Shown here in pieces: positions 36,386-46,074 of a stretch of 64,000 nt of DNA (position 1 is its first letter; each line of letters begins with the position of its first letter). The notes under the pieces were generated by a model. The model saw nothing but the letters and a program-made list of their open reading frames with translations. It ran no database searches and was not told the origin of the DNA. The DNA lies in contig CANLTZ010000001.1 in the NCBI GenBank assembly GCA_947494145.1, positions 434,001-498,000 of the forward strand, in the 5' to 3' direction. The position numbers and the translations under genes are program-made. This DNA comes from an uncultured Jannaschia sp. Its GTDB lineage: Bacteria > Pseudomonadota > Alphaproteobacteria > Rhodobacterales > Rhodobacteraceae.

Positions 36386-37723
36386 ATGAGCCACGGCCCC
36401 GCCACCCCCCTGACCGCCCCCGCCTCGGGCCCCTTGACGGGCGAGGCGCATGTGCCGGGCGACAAGTCCATCAGCCATCGCGCGCTGATCCTGGGCGCCA
36501 TGGCCGTGGGCGAGACGCGGATCACCGGGCTTCTGGAGGGGCAGGACGTGCTCGATACCGGCGCGGCCATGCGGGCCTTCGGGGCGCAAGTGGCCAAGGA
36601 GGGCGACACTTGGGTCGTGCGCGGCGTCGGAGTGGGCGGGCTGATGGAGCCCGCGGACGTGATCGATTGCGGCAATTCCGGCACTGGTGTGCGGCTTCTG
36701 ATGGGGGCGGCGGCGACCCATGGCTTTGCGGTGACCTATACGGGCGACGCGTCGCTCCGGTCGCGGCCCATGGCGCGGGTGACCGACCCTTTGGCGCTGT
36801 TTGGGGCGCAGGCCCATGGGCGCTCGGGCGGGCGGCTGCCCATGACCTTGGTCGGGGCCGCCGACCCAGTGCCGGTCCGCTATGCCACGCCGGTGCCGTC
36901 GGCGCAGGTGAAGTCGGCTGTGCTGCTGGCCGGGCTGAACGCGCCGGGCGAAACCGTCGTGGTCGAGCGGGAGGCCACGCGCGATCATTCTGAGCGGATG
37001 CTGGCGGGGTTCGGGGCCGAGATCGGGGTGGAGGACAGCAATGAGGGCCGTGTCATCACGCTGGTGGGTCGCCCGGACTTGTCGCCCCAGACCATCGCGG
37101 TGCCGCGCGACCCGTCTTCGGCGGCCTTTCCGGTTTGCGCCGCGCTGATCGTGCCTGGCTCGGATGTGCTGGTGCCTAATATCGGGCTCAACCCTACGCG
37201 CGCGGGCCTCTTCGAGACGCTGGTCGAGATGGGCGCCGATTTGACCTACGAAAACCCCCGCGAAGAAGGTGGGGAGCCTGTGGCCGACCTGCGCGCGCGT
37301 TTCTCGCCCGACATGAAGGGGGTGGAGGTGCCGCCGGCCCGCGCCGCCAGCATGATCGACGAATATCCGGTTCTGTCGGTTGTGGCGGCCAATGCAGCGG
37401 GGACCACGGTGATGCGCGGCGTGGCCGAACTTCGCGTCAAGGAATGCGACCGCATCGACGCCATGGCGACCGGGCTGCGCGCTTGCGGGGTGGAGGTTCG
37501 GGACGGCGCCGACTGGTGGGAGGTGGACGGTCGCGGCCCCTGCGGCGTGGCGGGCGGCGCGACGGTCGCGACCCATCTGGACCACCGGATCGCCATGAGC
37601 TTCCTGGTGGCGGGCCTGGGCGCGCAATCGCCCGTCACGGTGGACGATGCCGGACCCATCGCGACGTCCTTCCCGATCTTCCGTGCGCTGATGGAGGCGT
37701 TGGGGGGGACGTTCCGAGGTTAG
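36386..37723 (+). CDS. aroA: 3-phosphoshikimate 1-carboxyvinyltransferase (EPSP synthase)
   Basis: 445 residues; shikimate-pathway step joining shikimate-3-phosphate and [23 protein letters not shown] near the N-terminus and [14 protein letters not shown] are the signatures; LRVKECDRI and [14 protein letters not shown] are in the second half. The Gly-Ala context (DCGNSGTG) looks like the class II/alphaproteobacterial group. AAGGAG precedes the ATG. In relatives aroA is followed directly by cmk, rpsA and ihfB; here 3 kb of other genes intervene. Confidence 0.95.
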   Translation: MSHGPATPLTAPASGPLTGEAHVPGDKSISHRALILGAMAVGETRITGLLEGQDVLDTGAAMRAFGAQVAKEGDTWVVRGVGVGGLMEPADVIDCGNSGTGVRLLMGAAATHGFAVTYTGDASLRSRPMARVTDPLALFGAQAHGRSGGRLPMTLVGAADPVPVRYATPVPSAQVKSAVLLAGLNAPGETVVVEREATRDHSERMLAGFGAEIGVEDSNEGRVITLVGRPDLSPQTIAVPRDPSSAAFPVCAALIVPGSDVLVPNIGLNPTRAGLFETLVEMGADLTYENPREEGGEPVADLRARFSPDMKGVEVPPARAASMIDEYPVLSVVAANAAGTTVMRGVAELRVKECDRIDAMATGLRACGVEVRDGADWWEVDGRGPCGVAGGATVATHLDHRIAMSFLVAGLGAQSPVTVDDAGPIATSFPIFRALMEALGGTFRG

Positions 37724-37730
37724 GTCCTGC

Positions 37731-37905
37731 TCCGCCCCGGGCCGGTATCAAGCCCGCAGGGCACCGGTTCATCGGCTGGCCGCCACCCGGCCCGGCGATT
37801 TGTCTGACGTTGGCGCGTCGCTTGGGCGGAGTGTGGATGTTGCAAGCATGAGGCGCATTACAAGACCGTCAGATCGCCGAACCGCAGCCCGTCGACGGAC
37901 TGGCT
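37731..37905 (+). repeat. Intergenic repeat family A, copy 4
   Basis: GCCGGTATCAAGCCCGCAGG, then CACCGGTTCATCGGCTGGCC with a worn hairpin, GGCGCGTCGCTTGGGCGGAG, and the 3' block GCCGAACCGCAGCCCGTCGA. It begins just after the aroA stop. Confidence 0.7.
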
Positions 37906-38000
37906 TACACCGAGCATTGGTGCAGGGGCACCGGATACTTGCTATGACATACTCCTTGGACCAACGCTCAGGTCCGGCACCATACCGCGGGAGCAACCAT

Positions 38001-38207
38001 ATGGATGACAAGACACGCGCCAAGCTCCGCTTTGTGGAGCAAGTCTGCATCCCGGCCATCGCCGAGCATAGCGCTACCGGACGGGTGACACGAACGCACC
38101 CGGTTTCCGGTGCGCCATTGGTGGTAACGCGCAATGATGAATTCGGGTATATTGTCGTCTCGACCGAGCCGGATGGCATTCTCTATCGGGTGACGTTTCA
38201 GCCCTGA
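38001..38207 (+). CDS. Hypothetical 68-residue protein
   Basis: I do not recognise this protein. 68 residues, basic N-terminal helix (DDKTRAKLRFVEQVCIPAIA) followed by strand-like stretches (APLVVTRNDEFGYIVVSTEP, DGILYRVTFQP). A modest SD (GCGGGAGC) lies about 8 bases upstream. No signal or membrane segment. It lies between repeat A copy 4 and the Glyoxalase_8-type gene. The codon pattern looks coding but is not decisive. Confidence 0.5.
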   Translation: MDDKTRAKLRFVEQVCIPAIAEHSATGRVTRTHPVSGAPLVVTRNDEFGYIVVSTEPDGILYRVTFQP

Positions 38208-38409
38208 GGCGCCGCTATAGCTGTCAAAGGCCAGTTACAAAGGCCCCCGTTGACCATTGTAGACGTTGCGCTCTATTCTTCTGCAGGCCCTGCGCCGCCT
38301 GCCGTCCGCGCCCCCAAGGCAAGGTGAAGGCGCAGCAAATCGGAGCATTCCCGATAGATAGGGAGGCTATGGCAATGCGGACAGCCCCCGAGCCTCCGAG
38401 GGAATAACG

Positions 38410-39111
38410 ATGACCGACATTCAGGATATCGACCGGGCCAAGGTGCGCGCCCGGATGTTGCGTGATGCGCTGGCGGAGTTGGGGCATGACGTGGCCCACG
38501 GGCAGGCGTTGGACCTGGTCGCGCGGCAACAGGGGCTGCGCGATTGGAACGCGCTCCATGCCCGGCTCAGCCCCCGCGCCGGGCTGGGCCCCCTGCCGCG
38601 CGGATGGATGCGTAGCGGCAACAAGGCAGAAGTCTATGAGATGGGCCGTGAACCCTGCGCGGGCCCAGATGGGGCGGATTGCGCCACGATCCGGCTGCGG
38701 GCGGGCGCCGACCCCGCCGACGGCTTCGGCACGTTGATGCAGAAGGTGGACGCCGCGCCCTGGGCGGGTCAGCGCGTCGCGCTTCGCGGTCTGCTGCGCG
38801 CGGCAGATGTGTCGGGCGCGGCGACGATCTGGCTGCGCGCGGATGGGACGGGCCCTGGCGACACGCTGGCCTTCGACAATCTGGAGGATCGTTACGGCGG
38901 CGTGGTCACCGGCACCACGGGGTGGGTGCGGCGGCGCATCGTTCTTGACATCCCGGAGGCGGCGCGCAGCTTGGCCTTCGGCTTCTATCTGCGCGGCGAC
39001 GGCCAAGCTTGGTGCGGCCCGCTTGACTTGGCGGCGGCCTCGGACCTGCCCGTTACGGGGCAAGGGCCGCTGCCTGCGCCTGCGCCGGTGAATATGGATT
39101 TTTCGGGGTAG
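38410..39111 (+). CDS. Glyoxalase-superfamily-related protein with C-terminal beta domain
   Basis: 233 residues. The N-terminal 50 (ARMLRDALAELGHDVAHGQA, LDLVARQQGLRDWNALHARL) is the helical module annotated as Glyoxalase_8, also seen fused to VOC proteins. The rest (RLRAGADPADGFGTLMQKVD, WAGQRVALRGLLRAADVSG, LAFGFYLRGDGQAWCGPLDL) looks like a galactose-binding-type beta sandwich. Function unknown. Confidence 0.7.
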   Translation: MTDIQDIDRAKVRARMLRDALAELGHDVAHGQALDLVARQQGLRDWNALHARLSPRAGLGPLPRGWMRSGNKAEVYEMGREPCAGPDGADCATIRLRAGADPADGFGTLMQKVDAAPWAGQRVALRGLLRAADVSGAATIWLRADGTGPGDTLAFDNLEDRYGGVVTGTTGWVRRRIVLDIPEAARSLAFGFYLRGDGQAWCGPLDLAAASDLPVTGQGPLPAPAPVNMDFSG

Positions 39112-39282
39112 GGCGGGGATGCTTTTGTTCGGTGACGCTTCGTCCGGCGCGTGCTTCTGAAAGTCTATGGCGGCGGGAGCGGTTCATATTCGTTCCCGCC
39201 CTCTTTGGACCGGGGACCTAAGCCCAACGCGCGCGCGCCTCTTCCCCGCGCCCTGCCGATAGACCGGCTTGCACGCAACCCA

Positions 39283-39820
39283 TCAACGGTGGCTGATGCC
39301 CAGATTGCCGCCCGCCGCCGCGCGGCGCAAAGCGGCCAGGTAGCCGCGCACTTGGCCGGGGGTGCGCAGGTGATGCGTTGCGTGGTGCGCGGTGGCGCGG
39401 GCGAAAAGGCGGGCGCAACTGGCGCGGCCTGTATGCCGAGTTCGCCAGATATAGCGGGGCGCTGAATTGCTCGGGGCAGCCTTCCGGCAGGTCGGGCCGC
39501 GTGCGCCCGTACCAGCGCAGTGTTCGCTTACCGACGCGCCAAAGCCGCAACGCCACGGACAGGTCCAGCCAAATCAGCGTGTCGGCCCGTGCCAGTCGGT
39601 CGGGCCAGGTGGCGGAATGGCCGCCCTCGAACACCCAGGCGGGCCGGGCATGGGCGTCTTCGCAGAGTCGGGTCTTTTCGGCGCGCGACCTCTCCCGCCA
39701 GCCGGATTGCCAGTGGATGTGATCCACATGGATGACGGGCAGATGGGCGATTTCCGCCACCTCGCGCGCGAGGGTGGATTTGCCTGCACCAGGCTGGCCG
39801 ATGATCATCACGCGCCGCAT
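39283..39820 (-). pseudogene. FlaR/adenylate-kinase-like P-loop ATPase, frameshifted
   Basis: The N-terminal two thirds reads MRRVMIIGQPGAGKSTLARE (P-loop GQPGAGKS), WVFEGGHSATWPDRL and RWYGRTRPDLPEGCPEQF. After about 39462 the family-like sequence is in another frame: RYIWRTRHTGRASCARLFAR, HHLRTPGQVRGYLAAL, stopping at 39283. The 538-nt span has one base too many. Read without correction, the frame runs on to 39218 in Arg/Pro-rich nonsense. A real one-base insertion or a base-calling error; otherwise well preserved. Confidence 0.8.
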
Positions 39821-39928
39821 ATCTGCATCGTCGCGCCAAGCCGCGGCCCGTCAAGTGGACGCGGGCCCCGCGCGCGGATAAAGCGGTGTCCCAAGCCCGC
39901 CAAAGCCACCATCGACAGGAGGTTGCCT

Positions 39929-40330
39929 ATGCCCCATTCAGGAAGCTGCCTCTGTGGGCAGATCCGCTACACCACCACCCATGACCTGGGCCCGGTGACC
40001 GGGTGCCATTGCATCCAATGCCGAAAGGTGACGGGCCACTACGCCGCCGCCACGCCCGCCCCCTGGGACAGTCTGACCATCGAGGGAGAGATGACGTGGT
40101 ATCAGTCCAGTCCCAGTGCGCGGCGGGGGTTTTGCGGCACCTGCGGCAGCTACCTGATCTGGGAAGAAGGCGATGGCCTTGCCTATCTGATGGCGGGCGC
40201 ATTGGATGGCGCCACGGGGCTCAGCATGGATGCGCATATCTTCTATGCCGACAAGGGTGACTATTATTCCGCCGCGGGGGGTGAGCCTTGCTATCCGGGT
40301 CCCACACGCGACGGCGAGGTGGCGCCGTGA
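39929..40330 (+). CDS. GFA-family (CENP-V/Gfa-like) zinc protein, first of two
   Basis: 133 residues with the Gfa zinc sites: CLCGQIRY, CHCIQCRKVTG and FCGTCGSYLIW. The family includes glutathione-dependent formaldehyde-activating enzyme, but most members have no proven reaction. A good SD AGGAGG precedes the ATG at 39929. The stop overlaps the GTG of the second copy (GTGA). Confidence 0.85.
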   Translation: MPHSGSCLCGQIRYTTTHDLGPVTGCHCIQCRKVTGHYAAATPAPWDSLTIEGEMTWYQSSPSARRGFCGTCGSYLIWEEGDGLAYLMAGALDGATGLSMDAHIFYADKGDYYSAAGGEPCYPGPTRDGEVAP

Positions 40331-40728
40331 CGGGCGGGTGTCTGTGCGGCGCGGTGCGCTTTGCGGTTGACGGGCCGCTGCGCCCGGTCGTGGCCTGCCA
40401 TTGCGGGCAATGTCGCCGCATGTCGGGAAACTACGTTGCCGCCACCTTGGCCCCGCGTGACACGGTTTCGGTGCAAGGAGAGGTGCGCTGGTATCGCTCC
40501 AGCGACAGCGCCCATCGCGGCTTCTGCCCGGTTTGCGGGTCCAACCTGTTTTGGGATGGACCCGGCACGCATCTGTCCATCATGGCGGGGGCGCTGGACA
40601 GGCCGACGGGTCTGAAGTTGAAGGGCCACATCTTCTGCGCCGACAAGGGCGATTGGTACGATATCGAAGGGTCTGCGCCGCAGAAGCCCGGGGCCCATCT
40701 GGACTTTACCACTCAGGTGCCGACATGA
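40327..40728 (+). CDS. GFA-family zinc protein, second of two
   Basis: 133 residues starting at a GTG that overlaps the stop of the first copy. Zinc ligands CLCGAVRF, CHCGQCRRMSG and FCPVCGSNLFW are all kept. IFCADKGDWY aligns with IFYADKGDYY of the first copy, so the pair came from a tandem duplication. They probably form a heterodimer or act on related substrates. Confidence 0.85.
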   Translation: MTGGCLCGAVRFAVDGPLRPVVACHCGQCRRMSGNYVAATLAPRDTVSVQGEVRWYRSSDSAHRGFCPVCGSNLFWDGPGTHLSIMAGALDRPTGLKLKGHIFCADKGDWYDIEGSAPQKPGAHLDFTTQVPT

Positions 40729-40849
40729 GCAGGGGCGGGGTAAGGGTTAGCGTGGAGTTCAGCCTACCGCGTCTGCCCCCGTGCCCTAAAGGCCGAATGG
40801 TCCACGGCGGGACGCTGGCCGCAATACAATCACACGAATGGAGCGCGCC

Positions 40850-41461
40850 ATGATCTTCACCGTGGCCATCGATGGCCCCGCTGCCGCGGGCAAGGGCACG
40901 ATCAGCCGCGCCATTGCCGCCCGGTTCGGGTTGCGGCATCTCGATACCGGGCTGCTTTACCGTGCGGTGGGACGCAAGGTGCTTGAAGGCGCCGAGCCCG
41001 TTGCCGCTGCGCGCGCGCTCGTGCCCGAGGACCTGAACGTGCCCGGCCTGCGTGGCTCGGAGGCGGCGGCAGCGGCCAGCCAGGTGGCCACCATCGCCGA
41101 CGTGCGCGCCGCATTGGTGGATTTCCAACGCGACTTCGCGCGCTTCGATGGGGGCGCGGTGCTCGACGGGCGCGACATCTGCACGGTGATCTGCCCGGAC
41201 GCGGCGGTGAAGCTCTATGTCACTGCTTCGCCCGAGGTGCGGGCCGAGCGGCGCTTTCTGGAATTGTCGCAAGCCGGGGCGGATGTCACGCGCGACGGGG
41301 TGCTGCAAGACGTGCTGGCCCGCGATGCCCGCGATATGGGCCGGGCCGAGGCGCCCTTGGTCGCGGCCGCTGACGCCGTGGTGATCGACACGTCCGACAT
41401 GGCCATTGATGAGGCGGTGGAGCGCGCGGCTGACGTGGTGGCAGCTGCGCGGAAAGACTGA
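40850..41461 (+). CDS. cmk: Cytidylate kinase
   Basis: 203 residues; phosphorylates CMP and dCMP with ATP. P-loop [16 protein letters not shown] at the start, [25 protein letters not shown] and [13 protein letters not shown] are the family motifs. The ATG at 40850 has GGAG seven bases upstream; an ATG four codons earlier lacks an SD. Part of the aroA-cmk-rpsA-ihfB order, here opened by insertions on both sides. Confidence 0.94.
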   Translation: MIFTVAIDGPAAAGKGTISRAIAARFGLRHLDTGLLYRAVGRKVLEGAEPVAAARALVPEDLNVPGLRGSEAAAAASQVATIADVRAALVDFQRDFARFDGGAVLDGRDICTVICPDAAVKLYVTASPEVRAERRFLELSQAGADVTRDGVLQDVLARDARDMGRAEAPLVAAADAVVIDTSDMAIDEAVERAADVVAAARKD

Positions 41462-41647
41462 GCCGTCGCGCTGCGGGTGCCGCACGGGCACTTGCCGGTT
41501 TTTCATAGGCTTGCGCGTGAGGCAACGTGCACGCGCCCCGCGCAGGTGGCTGTCCACGAGCTTTGTTCACCAACCTGTCACCGTGTTGTGCATGGCGCGG
41601 ACGACCGCTCTGCCTACCTTCAAGGAAACGCCGCAACGAGGTATGCC

Positions 41648-42292
41648 ATGCCGATCCCGCCCGCACTCGCCACCAGCCATCCGCCCTTACCCGCCCATCG
41701 CCGCCGCCAACCCCGTCTGAACCTGCTGCGTCCCATGGCTGTCGCGGCCGTGACGCTGGCCTTTGCGCTCGGGTTCACCGACCTGGCCCAGGCACAAGGT
41801 CAGGCCCAGACGCAGGATGAGGTCGAACAACAGGCCCCGGTCAACATGGACCTCGACCGGATGGAAACCATCCTGACCGCGCTTGATCCCCAAACCGAAC
41901 GCGCGGGCGCTGCGTTCCGCCTGACCATCGAGGACGTCCCCGTCCTGATCGTGACCGACCCCTTGGCCGACCGGATGCGCGCCATGGTCCCCATCCGCTC
42001 CGCCGAGGGGCTGAGTTCGGAAGACATGACGCGCATGATGCAGGCCAATTTCGACAGCGCGTTGGATGCCCGCTATGCCGTGGCCGAGGGGCGGGTCTGG
42101 GCCGTCTATATTCACCCGCTCTCGCCTTTGCGGGACGATCAGCTGATTTCGGGCGTGGGCCAGACGGTGAATGCGGCGCTGAGCTATGGGACGCTGTTTT
42201 CCTCGGGTGCCGTGCAGTTTGGGCGCGGCGACAGCCGGGGCGAGCAGCAGAAGCTTCTGGAACGTCTGCAAGAGCGCGGCCAGGACATCTGA
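41648..42292 (+). CDS. Secreted hypothetical protein
   Basis: 214 residues, not assigned to a named family. A basic, Pro-rich lead of about 28 residues precedes a hydrophobic stretch MAVAAVTLAFALGFTDLAQA, so it is exported if that serves as signal peptide (an internal ATG at its start may be the real one). The mature part (TILTALDPQTERAGAAFRLT, VPVLIVTDPLADRMRAMVPI, MTRMMQANFDSALDARYAVA, WAVYIHPLSPL) has a two-layer pattern like YbjN or secretion-chaperone folds. Confidence 0.7.
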   Translation: MPIPPALATSHPPLPAHRRRQPRLNLLRPMAVAAVTLAFALGFTDLAQAQGQAQTQDEVEQQAPVNMDLDRMETILTALDPQTERAGAAFRLTIEDVPVLIVTDPLADRMRAMVPIRSAEGLSSEDMTRMMQANFDSALDARYAVAEGRVWAVYIHPLSPLRDDQLISGVGQTVNAALSYGTLFSSGAVQFGRGDSRGEQQKLLERLQERGQDI

Positions 42293-42328
42293 CTTGCCAA
42301 GGCGCGCCGTCTGCGGGACGGTCGCGCC

Positions 42329-43012
42329 ATGGGAGAACGTCTAAGTTATGATGCGGGCGATGCGGCGATGCTGGGCTATCGTGCGCGCCCCGAGGCCGCC
42401 AATGGCGCGGCCCTTTTGATTTTGTCGGCCTTCGCGGGGTTGCGAGAGTGGGAGATGTCGCAATGCGACCGCTTCGCTGCCTTGGGCTACGACGTGCTGG
42501 GCGTCGACTATTATGGTGATGGCTGGACCGCCACGAGCCTTGAGGAGGCGTCGGCGGCCATGGCCGTCTTGCAGGCGGATCGGCGGCTTTTGCTGACACG
42601 GACCGAGGCGGCGCTGGGTCTGATGCGCAGCCAGGGGCAGAAGGTCGGCGCGTTGGGCTTTTGTCTGGGCGGCAAGGCGGTCTTGGATATGGCGCGGGCC
42701 GGGCATCTGGACGCGGCGGTGTCGTTCCACGGCATCTATGACCGCCCACCTTGGGACACGCAGGCCATGCCGCCGGTGTTGCTGTGCCATGGTTGGGGCG
42801 ACCCGCTGGCGACGCCTGCGCAGTTCGGTGAGATGACGGAAGAGTTGGAGGCCCATTCCAGCGATTGGCACGTGCTCTGTTTCGGGCAGACCGGCCATGC
42901 CTTCACCAATCCCGGCCAAGTGAGCGACGTGCCCGAGATGGGCTATGTGGAGCGATCGGCCCGGCGAAGCTGGGCCGCGACAGAGGCTTTCCTCGCCGAA
43001 AAGCTGACCTGA
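42329..43012 (+). CDS. Dienelactone hydrolase family protein
   Basis: 227 residues, alpha/beta hydrolase with Cys nucleophile: GALGFCLGGKAVLD (near residue 117) and LLCHGWGDPLATP (acid region), with His in FGQTGHAFTNPG. Typical DLH layout. The reaction is not defined by context; no aromatic degradation genes are adjacent. Confidence 0.88.
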   Translation: MGERLSYDAGDAAMLGYRARPEAANGAALLILSAFAGLREWEMSQCDRFAALGYDVLGVDYYGDGWTATSLEEASAAMAVLQADRRLLLTRTEAALGLMRSQGQKVGALGFCLGGKAVLDMARAGHLDAAVSFHGIYDRPPWDTQAMPPVLLCHGWGDPLATPAQFGEMTEELEAHSSDWHVLCFGQTGHAFTNPGQVSDVPEMGYVERSARRSWAATEAFLAEKLT

Positions 43013-43090
43013 GCGCGGGGCGTGACAGGCCCGTTTTTTGTCGATGGACGCTAGCCCGAGCGTCGGACGTCTTCGCCGCGCGTTGCGCAA

Positions 43091-43414
43091 TCAAGCCTCG
43101 CGCGGCGTTCGCGACGCGGCGGCCACCAGCAAAGTCGCGAGGTCGCACTTACCGGAACATGTCCCGCTGCCCTCGACCTCGGCCCGCATCTCGGCCTCGA
43201 CGCGCGCATCCAGCAGGCAGAAGAGTTCGTCAGGGCCCAGATCGGAGCACAGTGTTCGCGCTGCTTCCGGATCGGTTTTGGCAAGAGTTGAGAGTTCGCA
43301 GGCTTCGGATGTGTATCCCGCCGCGCTTAGAACCTGAACCAGGTCCACCAGATCGAATGCCGCGACTGGGTCTGACTGCGCGTTGGCCGCAATCCCTTCC
43401 GTATCCATAAACAT
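43091..43414 (-). CDS. Hypothetical 107-residue protein
   Basis: Not recognised. Acidic and helical, with five Cys including SGTCSGKCDLATLL near the C-terminus, and no signal peptide or membrane segment. An SD GGAGC about six bases before the ATG at 43414 supports it. It is divergent from rpsA and convergent with the dienelactone hydrolase gene. Codon usage looks normal for the window. Confidence 0.6.
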   Translation of the reverse strand: MFMDTEGIAANAQSDPVAAFDLVDLVQVLSAAGYTSEACELSTLAKTDPEAARTLCSDLGPDELFCLLDARVEAEMRAEVEGSGTCSGKCDLATLLVAAASRTPREA

Positions 43415-43716
43415 GATGCTGCTCCAAAAAATAAATGAATCGAAAACACCTCCATCTTGCCAGGGATGCGCATCGCGCGTCAGTCAGGATTTCATGCCCT
43501 CCGCGCGGGCCACGCTGGAACGGCTGACAGGCGCCAGACACGCGCGACCTTGCGCTTCCGGCCCTGTTGTTCTATCTCGCGCGCGTCACCCGACAGCGCG
43601 ACCCCTGCGCGGCCCTGGCCGCCCCAGCCGTGCTTTCAAACGACCAACCCATCCAAGACCGGCGGAGACAACCGCGCGGCCAGACAAATGCTGTAGAATA
43701 GGAAACCCATAGCCAC
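43415..43716. other. rpsA upstream region
   Basis: About 300 bases between the minus-strand hypothetical gene and rpsA. No gene supported. It should hold the rpsA promoter(s) and 5' leader; I see no certain -35/-10 pair or S1 autoregulatory structure by eye. Confidence 0.5.
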
Positions 43717-45399
43717 ATGGCTCAGAACGCATCCATGGAGGAATTCGAGGCCCTCTTAAACGAAAGCCTCGAAATCGACACGCCGACCGAAGGGTCGGTG
43801 GTCAAAGGCAAGGTCATCGCCATCGAGGCGGGACAAGCCATCATCGATGTCGGCTACAAGATGGAAGGCCGCGTCGAACTCAAAGAATTCGCCAATCCCG
43901 GCGAGGCCCCCGAAATCGAAGTCGGCGACGAAGTCGAAGTCTATCTTCGCAACGTCGAAAACGCCCGCGGCGAAGCCGTCATCTCGCGTGAGATGGCCCG
44001 CCGTGAAGCGGCCTGGGACCGTCTGGAAGAAGCCTACGGCAAAGAAGAGCGTGTCGAAGGCGCCATCTTCGGCCGCGTCAAAGGTGGCTTCACCGTCGAT
44101 CTGGGCGGCGCCGTGGCGTTCCTGCCCGGCTCTCAGGTCGATGTGCGCCCTGTGCGCGATGCGGGTCCGCTGATGGGCCTCAAGCAGCCCTTCCAGATCC
44201 TCAAGATGGATCGCCGCCGCGGCAACATCGTCGTGTCGCGCCGCGCCATTCTGGAAGAAAGCCGTGCCGAGCAGCGCGCCGAGGTTATCGGCAACCTGGC
44301 CGAAGGCCAGACCGTGGACGGCGTCGTCAAGAACATCACCGAATACGGCGCCTTCGTCGATCTGGGTGGTGTGGATGGCCTGCTGCACGTCACCGACATG
44401 GCCTGGCGCCGGGTCAACGACCCGCGCGAGATCCTGTCCATCGGTGAGACCGTCAAGGTCCAGGTCATCAAGATCAACAAGGAAACCCACCGTATCAGCC
44501 TGGGCATGAAGCAGCTTCAGGAAGATCCGTGGGATACTGTGATCGCCAAGTATCCGCTGGACAGCACCCATACGGGCCGCGTCACCAACATCACCGATTA
44601 CGGTGCGTTCGTGGAGCTGGAGCCGGGTGTCGAGGGTCTCGTCCACGTCTCGGAGATGTCTTGGACCAAGAAGAACGTCCATCCCGGCAAGATCGTGTCC
44701 ACTTCGCAGGAAGTGGAAGTAATGGTGCTGGAAATCGACACGGCCAAGCGCCGCGTGTCGCTGGGCCTGAAGCAGACGCAGCGCAACCCGTGGGAAGTCT
44801 TTGCCGAGACCCATCCCGAGGGCACGCCGGTCGAGGGCGAGGTCAAGAACATCACCGAATTCGGTCTGTTCATCGGCCTGCCGGGCGACATCGACGGCAT
44901 GGTCCACCTGTCCGACCTGACCTGGGAAGGCCGGGGCGAGGATGTCATCGGCGACTACCGCAAGGGCGATATCGTCAAGGCAGTGGTGTCCGAGGTCGAT
45001 ACCGAGAAGGAGCGTATCTCGCTTTCCATCAAGGCGGCGGACGGTGACCCCTATGCCGAAGCCATTGGCGGCGTGAAGCGCGGCTCGATCATCACGGTCG
45101 AAGTGACCAAGATCGAAGACGGCGGTGTCGAGGTGGAATACGAGGGCATGAAATCCTTCATCCGCCGCTCCGACCTGGCGCGCGACCGGGCCGATCAGCG
45201 CCCCGAGCGCTTCGGCGTCGGCGATAAGGTGGATGTCCGCGTCACCAACGTGAACGCCAAGGATCGCCGCCTGGGTCTGTCGATCAAAGCGCGCGAGATC
45301 GCCGAAGAAAAGGAAGCCGTCGAACAGTTCGGTTCCTCGGACTCGGGTGCGTCACTGGGTGATATCCTGGGTGCGGCGCTCAAGGGTGGCGACGACTGA
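43717..45399 (+). CDS. rpsA: 30S ribosomal protein S1
   Basis: 560 residues, mRNA-binding ribosomal protein with six S1 (OB-fold) domains. Repeats of the GxVxxIxxxGAFVDL form are visible, e.g. VDGVVKNITEYGAFVDLGGV, GRVTNITDYGAFVELEPGVE and EVKNITEFGLFIGLPGDID. The acidic opening EEFEALLNESLEIDTPTEGS is typical. Length matches alphaproteobacterial S1. Followed by a strong intrinsic terminator. Confidence 0.97.
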   Translation: MAQNASMEEFEALLNESLEIDTPTEGSVVKGKVIAIEAGQAIIDVGYKMEGRVELKEFANPGEAPEIEVGDEVEVYLRNVENARGEAVISREMARREAAWDRLEEAYGKEERVEGAIFGRVKGGFTVDLGGAVAFLPGSQVDVRPVRDAGPLMGLKQPFQILKMDRRRGNIVVSRRAILEESRAEQRAEVIGNLAEGQTVDGVVKNITEYGAFVDLGGVDGLLHVTDMAWRRVNDPREILSIGETVKVQVIKINKETHRISLGMKQLQEDPWDTVIAKYPLDSTHTGRVTNITDYGAFVELEPGVEGLVHVSEMSWTKKNVHPGKIVSTSQEVEVMVLEIDTAKRRVSLGLKQTQRNPWEVFAETHPEGTPVEGEVKNITEFGLFIGLPGDIDGMVHLSDLTWEGRGEDVIGDYRKGDIVKAVVSEVDTEKERISLSIKAADGDPYAEAIGGVKRGSIITVEVTKIEDGGVEVEYEGMKSFIRRSDLARDRADQRPERFGVGDKVDVRVTNVNAKDRRLGLSIKAREIAEEKEAVEQFGSSDSGASLGDILGAALKGGDD

Positions 45400-45424
45400 T
45401 TCGGTCTCATTTTTGAGACTGATG

Positions 45425-45457
45425 GGGCCCCGCAAGCGATTGCGGGGCCCTCTCTGT
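45425..45457 (+). terminator. Intrinsic terminator after rpsA
   Basis: GGGCCCCGCAA (45425-45435), loop GCGA, TTGCGGGGCCC (45440-45450): a perfect 11-bp stem, followed by TCTCTGTT. It starts 26 bases after the rpsA stop. Confidence 0.85.
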
Positions 45458-45749
45458 TACAAGTGTTTCCGACCAAATGGTCAAAAATTATGCGCGCAGC
45501 CCCGCACACAGGCAAGACGCTGAGACTGAAGTTGAGTTTTTGGAAGTATCGGTTTTTGTGGCACAATCCCGAGGCGAGGCGGCGCAACCTGGGTCTGTGC
45601 GACTGCCATATCCGCATGAAATCGAAGTTTTTCCCCCGTCACGGCGAAAAAGTCGCATCGACTCCCTTTCTGTGCGCTTCTGCAAGGTGTTAGAGGTAGC
45701 GTGCCTGCAAGCATCGAAACAGATTGTAACACCGCAGGGAGGGGCCAGA
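45458..45749. other. rpsA-ihfB intergenic region with a GACCA-TGGTC palindrome
   Basis: No gene between the terminator and ihfB (350 bases between coding regions). GACCAAATGGTC (45471-45482) is a near-perfect palindrome (GACCA-AA-TGGTC), operator-like. The ihfB promoter must lie here; CGCAGGGAGGGG before the ATG is a strong SD. Confidence 0.5.
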
Positions 45750-46034
45750 ATGATAAGATCGGAACTGATCCAGAAAGTCGCAGACGAGAACCCCCATCTT
45801 TACCAACGGGATGTCGAAAAGATCGTGAACACGATCTTCGATGAAATAACCGGCGCCCTGTCTTCGGGTGATCGCGTGGAACTTCGCGGCTTTGGCGCCT
45901 TTTCGGTCAAGCAGCGTGACGCGCGCATCGGTCGCAATCCTCGCACCGGCGAAGCGGTGGAGGTGGATGAAAAACACGTTCCGTTCTTCAAGGCAGGCAA
46001 GCTTCTGCGCGACCGCCTCAACGGCAAGGCCTGA
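45750..46034 (+). CDS. ihfB: Integration host factor subunit beta
   Basis: 94-residue DNA-bending HU/IHF-type protein. [19 protein letters not shown] at the start, [20 protein letters not shown] and [20 protein letters not shown] are the beta-subunit signature; GRNPRTG is the DNA-intercalating arm. Follows rpsA as in related genomes. Confidence 0.95.
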   Translation: MIRSELIQKVADENPHLYQRDVEKIVNTIFDEITGALSSGDRVELRGFGAFSVKQRDARIGRNPRTGEAVEVDEKHVPFFKAGKLLRDRLNGKA

Positions 46035-46074
46035 CCGGCTGGACAGCCGCCCCCCCGGGGGATAGGTCGATAAT

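Noticed and set aside
45540-45600. Sigma-54 promoter (TGGCAC) before ihfB
   Set aside because: The second box (TTGC/TGC at the right spacing) is missing.
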